In this document: in pieces, positions 35,101 through 41,395 of the stretch
Layout: each line of letters begins with the position of its first letter
Position numbering within the stretch: the first letter of the stretch is position 1
NCBI GenBank assembly: GCA_937910235.1
Contig: CALENB010000524.1
Span: 1-46,274, forward strand
Direction: 5' to 3'
DNA: 46,274 bases
From: an uncultured Myxococcales bacterium
GTDB lineage: Bacteria; Myxococcota_A; UBA9042
Position numbers and translations under genes: made by a program
Notes under the pieces: generated by a model
The model's database searches: none
The model's input: the letters and a program-made list of their open reading frames with translations, nothing else
Told to the model about the DNA's origin: nothing

Positions 35101-38100
35101 TGGGCGCGTTTGTGGGCAAAAAGCTGTATTTGCGGCTCTTGAGCAAGGTCACGTCGGCCGACCAGTGGTGGGACATCCGGGGCATCGAGATCAAGGAGAA
35201 GGAGCCGCTGCCGAAGAAGGTCGCGTGGGGAACGACGTTCGGCTGCAGCGATCTGCGCTACGTCGGTCCAGCGTTCAACTGCGACGCCTCCGAGTCTCCC
35301 TATCAGGTGCGTTACCACGGCGTGGTCCAGGAGCCTGACACCAACCTCCACCCCAACACGGCGGTGCCGAAGATGCTCTTCGACACGAAGGGCGTGACCG
35401 ATCCGGCGGTGAGCTTCGAGGAGCGCAGCTACGCCGGTGGTTTGTGGGTCGACGTGCGCGAGCCTGAGGGCGCGTGGAAGCAGGTCTACGCCCGCGGCGC
35501 CGTCAGCGACTATGTGTGGCGCCCGCGGACCATCTACCTCACCGCCTACAAGGGCAAAGTGCTGGAGTTCCGATTCCGAGCGACGATGGGCACGACGGCT
35601 TGGACGCACATCCGCAGCGTCAAGATGTTTGACGAGGCGCCGCCGACGCTGCCCGCCATCGTCAAGGCGCCGCTGGCGCTGAAGGCCTGCGCAGATTGGC
35701 AGATGGATGGCACGGCGTGGCTGTGTGACAACGCGCAGACGATCTTCAAGCTGGCCTACGTCGGCGACCCGTCGGTGGACTACAACACCAACGGCTACGC
35801 CCACGCCGTTCAGTACGACAAGCGGATCGATCTGAGCGCGATGACCTCGCCGGAGCTGACGTTTGAGCATCGCTACTACTACGGGACGATGTACGTCTAC
35901 CTCTCGACGAACGGCACGAGCTGGACGACGGTGTACTCACACGGCAACGGCTCGGACTACCTGTGGCGGCAACAACGCCTGGATCTGTCGTCCTGGCAGG
36001 CGAAGAAGACGCCGATCTACGTCCGCATCCTCGTCTATCCGTACACGGCCACGGGCTGGGGACACCTGCGCAACATCAAGATCGAGGAGCAGCCCAAAGC
36101 GCTGGACACGGTGGCCTATGGCACCAAGCTCAACAGCTGCGGTTGGTGGAGTTGGGAGGGGCCGAGCTGGAAGTGTGACCCGACGGAGACGAAGTGGTTG
36201 TTCCGCGTCGATGGCGTGGACACCGTCCCGGATCCAGGCGGCTACTGGCAGTACAACACGCTACAGCGCTGGATCGACGTGCCCAACAAGGGCCAGCCGA
36301 GCTTTCAGATCGAGTACCGCCGCAACTACAGCTACATTCAGCTCCAGGTCAGCACCAACGGCACCAGCTGGAGCAACCTCATGGGCAACACGGGCTCAGC
36401 GGCTGACTTTGTATGGCGGCCACTTCGCGCGGACTTGTCCTCCTACAAGGGCAAGAAGATCATGCTCCGCATCGGCGCAATCCCAAGCATCTATGGCCGC
36501 TGGATCGAGCTGCGCAAGCCGGCGTTCCAGGAGTTCAACACGTGGCCAACGGTGAAGTTCGGCGGCATGCCGGTCTGCCAGGACTGGCTGTTCGAGGGCA
36601 CCGCGTGGACGTGTGGCTCAGGCTCCGACGGCTATCAGCTTCGCTACGTGGGGTCTACCGAGCAGCCCTCGCCTGACTACAGCTACCACTACGCGACGCG
36701 CGCGGCGCTGATCGACCTCAAGGATACGAAAAATCCGACGATGTACTTTGAGGCCAGCCGCACGCTGGGCTACCTCAGGATCTTCGTGTGGGGACCGGAA
36801 GACTCGTACCAACAGCTCTTTGACACGAGCAACACGTCGCTGCCCTTCTACCGACGTTATGCGGTGGATCTGACCAAGTTTGCTGGCCGCAAGATCTACG
36901 TCCGCCTCGGCGCGCTGCCCTACGGTGCGACGGCATCCGGCAAGATCCGCAACCTGATCTTCAAGGAGCGCGAGGCGGTGAAGGTGGTCAAGTACACCCA
37001 CGCCATCCAGCCTGACGATTGGTGGATGGAAGGCGGCTGGCACTACGACACGAGCGCGGCCCGGTACGAGCAAGACGGTACGGTCATCAACGTCTACCAC
37101 GACATGTACACCAAGATGAAGATCGACCTGACCGGCCTCACTGCGCCGCAGCTCAGCTTCAAGCAGACCAATAACAACGTGACCCGCTACGTCTATGTGA
37201 GCGAGGACGGCGCAACCTGGCAGAACGCCCAGTACATCGGCGCTGGCTACGACCCGGTCGAGCGTGTCGCCACCGTTGACCTGACAAAGTGGAAGGACAA
37301 GGCCATCTACCTGAGTTTCCGGGGCCACGTCGGCACGACTGACCGCTGGTGGCGTCTCCGAGACTTCGAGTTTCACGAGCCCGTGGTCGTCAACACCGTC
37401 CCCGCCGGCACCACCCTCGCGACCGATCAGTTTACCATCGAGGGCCTTTGGAAGTGGCTGACGCTCGAGAAGGCCTACGGGATGAACTACGGCGTCGGCG
37501 GTTCGACGCAGGACAAGTTGCTCCTGAACACGTACCAGTCGCTGACCGCCACCGCCGCTTGGGATATCACCAAGTTGAAGGCGCCGACGCTCATCTTCGA
37601 CGAGCGCGCTACGGGCAGCTACTCGTACCATCGCCTCGAGTTCAGCTTGGACGGCGCGGATTGGAAACACCTGGGGTATGGCAGCCAGCAGGCCACCGGC
37701 ACGGCGTTCCGGCGCGCGACGTTCGACCTGTCAACGTCAGGCGCCAAGAGCACGATTCGTGTGCGCTTCCGCGGCTACCCGTCCACCAGTGAGTATCACT
37801 GGACCGTCAAGAACGTGCGCCTCGCCGAGCCGCCCATGGTCACCGTCTTGCAGCCCGGCACGACGCTCAAATCCACGGACGTGCAGTACTACGGCGGCTG
37901 GACGTATGGCTCAGGTTACTTCGAGAAAGTGCTCAAGAGCACCAACGAGTACAACTTCCTGGAGATGCGCGACACGGCGTACAACCTGAGCGGCACCTCC
38001 AAGCCGGTCGTCGTGTTCGAAGAGGGCTACCTGCAGTGCAACGTCTATGTGTACTGCAGCCACGACGGCGGCGCCTCCTGGATCTACGTCAACGGGCTGT

Positions 38101-38255
38101 CGCAAAACGGCCAATATCTCGGCTTCAAGCAGCGCACGGTGTCGCTGGCGAGCTGCGCCAACAAGCCACAGGTGCAGCTGAGATTTCACGTGACGCAGCG
38201 CTACTCACCCGGCGAGTACTGGCGCATTCGCAACATCGTCGTCCTCAAGCAGTAG
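32130..38255 (+). CDS. Giant Cys-rich repeat lipoprotein 4 (class II), 2041 aa
   Basis: ATG 32130 follows TTGAGG at a suitable distance; an in-frame TTG at 32118 is less likely. The short signal peptide has core LLVLGLITATSVGC (Cys27), then CGDNLP as in lipoprotein 2, and an Asp/Ala tether. The cap has CPGALGCAC and PCETAGDKG. The stalk (101-879) has 14 bipartite units and a half. Unit 6 is the conserved atypical one, and units 2, 3 and 5 carry insertions after CTG. Eight C-terminal domains fill 880-2041. Domain 6 (RYVYVSEDGATWQNA) and domain 7 (NYGVGGS, WDITKLKAPTLIFDER) match lipoprotein 2. Uniquely, domain 8 contains three Cys residues. It lies 88 bases after lipoprotein 3 and 168 bases before the nSTAND gene; function unknown. 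Confidence 0.9.
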   Translation: MNTTSLNLRWPHGLLVLGLITATSVGCGDNLPRFDEATADAAPDVADAADTTDIGEGCPGALGCACAADDTCDSGYCHPASGDKQEAQCATPCETAGDKGCNDGNPCTTDLCDASTDSDKSSTCSHTAVANGVVCNDGDACTTSDVCGAGACAGAAKDCGDGDPCTTDTCEKATGCSHGDDDGKACDDGDACTGGKAGDACKGGKCAGGAAVDCDDANPCTTDSCDKTTGCGHTALDGGGCDDGSACTGTKAKADTCVKGVCEPGAPVVCDDANPCTTDACDAAAGCTVTDADSTPCDDGNACTLGDTCKSGGCIGGKPLSCDDGNPCTTDACDPDGKTSGNQGCVNTALDGTPCDDGSACTGAKDAAGDDADHCVKGACTPGAPKSCDDANPCTTDACEPAAGCTITNDDGAKCVPGTGNKCDTGGLCAGGACKVVQQVGCDDGNPCTADSCDQTTGLCVYKSASDGAQCSDGNPCTDQDACKSGVCAAKPKVCDDDNVCTADACDPAPATGPGGCTTKPLDGKSCSDGTVCTSGDVCAAGTCKGGKALSCDDNNPCTIDLCDKAKGCASTQKTGDCDDGNACTDKDTCKAGWCNPGGLKVCDDANACTTDSCDPKQGCKNDAVAASCNDGNLCTVADTCDKGSCKSGTTQTCDDNNDCTADTCDPKIGCQSVTTKAPCSDGDVCTVGDACKGDLCVPGAGVKDCDDKNACTVDVCDPTKGCVVTDSLNACTDGDACTVGDSCKSGKCVAGASQLCNDGNPCSDDSCDAKKGCIQVPNSKACDDGNACTLGDACKAGYCQGGGQTKTCDDKNPCTDDFCDPAKGCSQVLTTKLCNDGDACTVDDACVSGKCKGGSPKDCSDDNTCTDDVCDQTTGCKHTNNTKNPFTPINDSGAEDSGKWAFSATKGAGAFTHVGAGYYRLAAGVVGETYAMTLKAPIDLACTGKPTLYIVDRYAVGTAVVETSLDGKAWKTLATHTGSDYVWRRRYWDLGAFVGKKLYLRLLSKVTSADQWWDIRGIEIKEKEPLPKKVAWGTTFGCSDLRYVGPAFNCDASESPYQVRYHGVVQEPDTNLHPNTAVPKMLFDTKGVTDPAVSFEERSYAGGLWVDVREPEGAWKQVYARGAVSDYVWRPRTIYLTAYKGKVLEFRFRATMGTTAWTHIRSVKMFDEAPPTLPAIVKAPLALKACADWQMDGTAWLCDNAQTIFKLAYVGDPSVDYNTNGYAHAVQYDKRIDLSAMTSPELTFEHRYYYGTMYVYLSTNGTSWTTVYSHGNGSDYLWRQQRLDLSSWQAKKTPIYVRILVYPYTATGWGHLRNIKIEEQPKALDTVAYGTKLNSCGWWSWEGPSWKCDPTETKWLFRVDGVDTVPDPGGYWQYNTLQRWIDVPNKGQPSFQIEYRRNYSYIQLQVSTNGTSWSNLMGNTGSAADFVWRPLRADLSSYKGKKIMLRIGAIPSIYGRWIELRKPAFQEFNTWPTVKFGGMPVCQDWLFEGTAWTCGSGSDGYQLRYVGSTEQPSPDYSYHYATRAALIDLKDTKNPTMYFEASRTLGYLRIFVWGPEDSYQQLFDTSNTSLPFYRRYAVDLTKFAGRKIYVRLGALPYGATASGKIRNLIFKEREAVKVVKYTHAIQPDDWWMEGGWHYDTSAARYEQDGTVINVYHDMYTKMKIDLTGLTAPQLSFKQTNNNVTRYVYVSEDGATWQNAQYIGAGYDPVERVATVDLTKWKDKAIYLSFRGHVGTTDRWWRLRDFEFHEPVVVNTVPAGTTLATDQFTIEGLWKWLTLEKAYGMNYGVGGSTQDKLLLNTYQSLTATAAWDITKLKAPTLIFDERATGSYSYHRLEFSLDGADWKHLGYGSQQATGTAFRRATFDLSTSGAKSTIRVRFRGYPSTSEYHWTVKNVRLAEPPMVTVLQPGTTLKSTDVQYYGGWTYGSGYFEKVLKSTNEYNFLEMRDTAYNLSGTSKPVVVFEEGYLQCNVYVYCSHDGGASWIYVNGLSQNGQYLGFKQRTVSLASCANKPQVQLRFHVTQRYSPGEYWRIRNIVVLKQ
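32430..34766 (+). repeat. Cys-rich stalk repeats of lipoprotein 4: 14 units plus a half
   Basis: 14 bipartite units and a terminal half. Unit 6 variant CVPGTGNKCDTGGLC, unit 7 extra residue (TGLC) and unit 13 longer trailing linker (GGQTKT) match the other three. Unit 3 shares the CTGxxxxADTC insertion with unit 3 of lipoprotein 3. Confidence 0.9.
34767..38252 (+). repeat. Eight jelly-roll-like domain repeats of lipoprotein 4
   Basis: Eight domains of about 145 aa. The Cys pair is present in domains 2-5 (GCSDLRYVGPAFNC, ACADWQMDGTAWLC, SCGWWSWEGPSWKC, VCQDWLFEGTAWTC) and absent from 6 and 7. Domain 8 instead has QCNVYVYC and SCANK, three Cys at 38037-38156. Confidence 0.8.
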
Positions 38256-38312
38256 GCGCCCATCGATCGTGACCGCCATGAGCAGCGCGACGCGGGCCTG
38301 AGTCGAGCGGCT

Positions 38313-38350
38313 CACCGCGACCGGCGTTTATCTACCGGTGGCGCGTTCTT
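38313..38350 (+). terminator. Possible hairpin after the giant lipoprotein cluster
   Basis: CGCG-ACCGG (38316-38324) can pair with CCGGT-(GG)-CGCG (38335-38345) around a ten-base loop, and is followed by TTCTTGT. CACCG/CGGTG is an alternative pairing. The stem is imperfect and the T-tract poor, so it could attenuate rather than end transcription into the nSTAND gene. Confidence 0.35.
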
Positions 38351-38423
38351 GTGGCACTTTCGGGCGGGGGCCTAGCGGCGGGTGTACGAGCGCGCGCGGG
38401 TCCTCATCAGCCTTGAGGTGCAC

Positions 38424-40925
38424 GTGACGTTCAAACCTGAGCCCGAGCCGATGGGCCAACCGTCGGATGGCGCCTGCCCTTACGTCGGCTTGGTGGCGTT
38501 CCACGAGAGCGACGCAGCGCGTTTTCACGGCCGCGACACTGAGATCTCCGCGCTGCTCGTGCGTCGGGAAGAGCACGGTGACCGACCGCTCGTGATCATC
38601 GGTCCGAGTGGTTGCGGCAAGTCATCGCTGATCGCCGCTGGACTCATCCCGCAGCTCCGCAAAAACGCCGCAGATCAGGGCGAAGAGCTGCGCACGCACT
38701 CGATGGTGCCGACCCGGTTTCCACTCGAGGCGCTCGCGGTGGCCCTGGGCAGCCGCCAGTCGCAGACCGACGCAGAGTCCTTTGCCCTGAGCACCGAGCA
38801 GGCCGTGCACTTGGGCCGTGTGGAGACAGGGCCGACGCTGCTCGTGGTGGATCAGTTCGAGGAGCTGTTCAGCCTCTGCGCGCGCGTCGACCGACAACAG
38901 GCCTTCGCCGCCGCGCTCGTGGCCCTCGCCGCCGACGCCGAGGCTCGGACGACCGTCGTTATCGCCCTGCGCAGCGAGGCCGAGGACCGCCTCGTGGCGC
39001 TGCCTGAGCTTCAGGAGCTCGTGCGTAGCAACGCGATGCGGGTACCGCCGCTGTCAGCTGTGAACCTGCGCCGCGCCATCGAGCGACCCGCGCACGCGGT
39101 GCGTGTGGGCTTCGAGGAGGGCGTGGTCGAGCGCTTGGTTGACGAGGTGGAGGGCGAGGTCGCCGCCCTGCCCTTGCTGCAGTTCACCCTGTTGGCCCTG
39201 TGGCAGCGACGGCGCGACAGCCTCATCACGATGGCCGCGATGGACGAGATCGGCGGCGCGCGTCGTGCGCTGGAGAAGAGCGCCGAGGCCGTCTACCTCG
39301 CCCTGATCCCTGAGGAGGCGAACTGCGCACGGCGCGTGTTCGGTCGCCTGGTGCGCTGTGCGGAGTCCGGCGAGTTTGTGCGGCGACGCGCGCTCCGGAG
39401 CGAGCTGCGCAGCCTGGAGGATCCGAGCCGTGTGGACCGCGTCATGCAGCCCTTTGTCGCGGCGCGTCTGCTGGTGCAGCGACCGATCGAACGCGACGCC
39501 GTCCTCGAGATCACCCACGAGAGCCTGCTGCGCTCTTGGCCCCGATTTGCGGCCTGGTTGGAAGACAGCCGCCACCTGCTGCGCCAGCACGCCCAGCTAC
39601 AAGAGGCGATGACGCGGTGGCGCGCAGGCAACGGCGACGTAGCGGACCTGCTGAGTCCCGGACGCATCGCGGCGTTCAGCGAGCTCACGGAGCTCGACGG
39701 CGAAGAGAAGCGTTTTCTGAAACAAAGCTCGGAGCATTGGCAGTGGATGGCGCAACGCAGTCTCGGCCGCCGCCGGCTGACGTTCGCGGCGCTTGGGATC
39801 GTCGCGGCGGTCGCAGCGGGCGGTTGGTGGTTTGCGTGGCAGGCCAATCAAGGCGCGCGTGACCTCGCCGCACAGGCGAAGCAGCAGGCCCTGCTCGCAC
39901 ACCAGCAGCGCGACCTGACGCAAGCGGCGAGCGGCCGGGAGTCGGCGCAGCGCAAGGTCGCCGATGGGCAGCGCACCCTGGCCGCCAACGCTCGCAAGGA
40001 GGCCGATCTGCGGACCGCCAAGGCCGTCGAGCTGCAGCAGAAGCTTGAGGTCGCGCGGGATCAGCTGCGCAAGGACCTGAGTACGTCGCGCGGCCGAGAG
40101 GTCGACACCGCGGAAGGCCTCGTGCGCCTGCTCGAGCGCGCGTTGCCGGATCTCGGAACCCTGGCGAGGCCGGCGCCCGACGACACGCGCGATGCCAGTG
40201 ATTTCGATGGCGCGCGACGCGGACTCGTCGAGGTCGGCAAGCTCGCGGCGTATGTGCGCAGCCGGGTGTCGCTGCTCGACGCGGTCGTCAACAGCAAGGA
40301 GCGGCAGCGCGACAAGGAGTCGCTCAAGTCGATGCGGGCCCTTCACCTGCGGGTGAGCAACATGAAGCAGCGGCTGCAGTACTTCGACGCGCAGCTGCAG
40401 ATCAGGCGCAAGCAACTCGAGCTGGCCCAGCGCCGTGACCATCAATGGGCGACCCTCACGCCGGCGACGCGCGCGCGGGCGACGACGTTGTCGGCGGTGC
40501 GGATCAGCTTACAGGCCGAGAAACAGCGCCTGCAGGCGCTCGCCGGCAAACGCACGGTGGCGGCGGACGCAGCGGTGTGGGAGGCGGCGAAGAAGCTGAG
40601 CGCGGCGCGCAAACCAGCCAATGAGCGCGCCCTGGTCATGAACACTGTGGGGCTGGCTTGGTACGGGTCGGGCCGATTTGCAGAAGCGCAGAAGAGCTTC
40701 GCGGCCGCGAGCCGCGCCGCGGTCAGCAACGTGCGGCGGGACCGTTACGTCATCAACCGCGCGTGGGCCGCCTACAGGGAGGCGGTAGGGCGAGAAGGGG
40801 TTGAGCGCGACAAGCTCCTGCTCCGCGCCGACGGGCTCATCCGCGATGCGGAGCGTCGCGACCCGCGGGCCAGCGCGCTGCGCGACCGGCTCCACGTGCT
40901 CAGCTATGCGTTGGAGACCCCCTAG
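38424..40925 (+). CDS. nSTAND1-type NTPase with transmembrane helix and TPR-like tail, 833 aa
   Basis: The start is taken as GTG 38424, five bases after TTGAGG; GTG 38382 and ATG 38451 are in-frame alternatives. The N-terminus CPYVGLVAFHESDAARFHGRD is the standard nSTAND1 opening. Walker A is GPSGCGKSS (residues 60-68) and Walker B TLLVVDQFEELF (about 137-148). LPLLQFTLLALWQRR and ITHESLLRSWPRFAAWLED complete the STAND core. A single transmembrane helix lies near 451-473, then a long Gln/Arg/Ala coiled coil (about 475-560). The tail (about 740-820) looks TPR-like (GLAWYGSGRFAEAQKSFAAAS). The usual WD40 propeller is missing. STAND proteins are signal-driven NTPase switches; this one is membrane-tethered. 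It lies 168 bases after lipoprotein 4, suggesting but not proving a shared role. Confidence 0.88.
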   Translation: MTFKPEPEPMGQPSDGACPYVGLVAFHESDAARFHGRDTEISALLVRREEHGDRPLVIIGPSGCGKSSLIAAGLIPQLRKNAADQGEELRTHSMVPTRFPLEALAVALGSRQSQTDAESFALSTEQAVHLGRVETGPTLLVVDQFEELFSLCARVDRQQAFAAALVALAADAEARTTVVIALRSEAEDRLVALPELQELVRSNAMRVPPLSAVNLRRAIERPAHAVRVGFEEGVVERLVDEVEGEVAALPLLQFTLLALWQRRRDSLITMAAMDEIGGARRALEKSAEAVYLALIPEEANCARRVFGRLVRCAESGEFVRRRALRSELRSLEDPSRVDRVMQPFVAARLLVQRPIERDAVLEITHESLLRSWPRFAAWLEDSRHLLRQHAQLQEAMTRWRAGNGDVADLLSPGRIAAFSELTELDGEEKRFLKQSSEHWQWMAQRSLGRRRLTFAALGIVAAVAAGGWWFAWQANQGARDLAAQAKQQALLAHQQRDLTQAASGRESAQRKVADGQRTLAANARKEADLRTAKAVELQQKLEVARDQLRKDLSTSRGREVDTAEGLVRLLERALPDLGTLARPAPDDTRDASDFDGARRGLVEVGKLAAYVRSRVSLLDAVVNSKERQRDKESLKSMRALHLRVSNMKQRLQYFDAQLQIRRKQLELAQRRDHQWATLTPATRARATTLSAVRISLQAEKQRLQALAGKRTVAADAAVWEAAKKLSAARKPANERALVMNTVGLAWYGSGRFAEAQKSFAAASRAAVSNVRRDRYVINRAWAAYREAVGREGVERDKLLLRADGLIRDAERRDPRASALRDRLHVLSYALETP

Positions 40926-41395
40926 TCCGTCTCCTCAGCGGCGCTCATCTCGCGCGCCGCCAACCCAAGCGCGACCAACAGCGTCAGCGCGCCCGGCGGC
41001 ACCAACAGCGCCGCCGCGATGCCCGGATCGCCGCCGTGTACCCACACGCCGCCCAGCGCAAAACCGCCGGGCAGCAGCACCGTGGCGATGCGCAGCAGCC
41101 TGCCGATCCAGCGCCGCCGTCGCACGTCGCCGCGGCCGAGGACGGCCAGACTCGCGCCCCAGGCGATGTGGATGAGGCTCAACAGCGTCCCGTGCGCGTG
41201 GGCCAGCGTCCACATCAGCCGACGCGTCTCCTGCCCCACATCGAGGTATCCGGCGACTTTGAAGCCGTGCAGCGCTTCGAGGCCCAGCCCCGCCGTCGCG
41301 AACAGCAGCAGGCCCCACCAGCCAAATCGCAGCGCGGCCTGAGCTTGAGATGGCGGTGCGTCGGCCGCGTCCGTCGTGGGGTTACGCGGTGACAA
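40922..41395 (-). CDS. Four-helix integral membrane protein of unknown function, 157 aa
   Basis: I do not recognise the family. The only plausible start is TTG 41395, which lies inside leuS, so the genes overlap by 14 bases in different frames and translation may be coupled to leuS termination. The protein has four hydrophobic segments, near residues 24-44, 66-88, 98-117 and 125-148. Several His residues lie in or beside helices (ALHGFKV, AHAHGTLLSLIHIAWG, GVWVHGGD), which could bind heme or metal, but this is only suggestive. The C-terminus is soluble and acidic (SAAEETD). Its stop (40922-40924) and the nSTAND stop (40923-40925) share CTAG, so the two genes converge with no gap. Confidence 0.75.
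   Translation of the reverse strand: MSPRNPTTDAADAPPSQAQAALRFGWWGLLLFATAGLGLEALHGFKVAGYLDVGQETRRLMWTLAHAHGTLLSLIHIAWGASLAVLGRGDVRRRRWIGRLLRIATVLLPGGFALGGVWVHGGDPGIAAALLVPPGALTLLVALGLAAREMSAAEETD

Noticed and set aside
13498-38255. C-terminal sorting signal (MYXO-CTERM, PEP-CTERM or T9SS type) on the giant proteins
   Set aside because: All four end directly after the last domain (for example WRVKNLKVVAK, WRVRKLSFQ) with no hydrophobic helix plus Arg tail.
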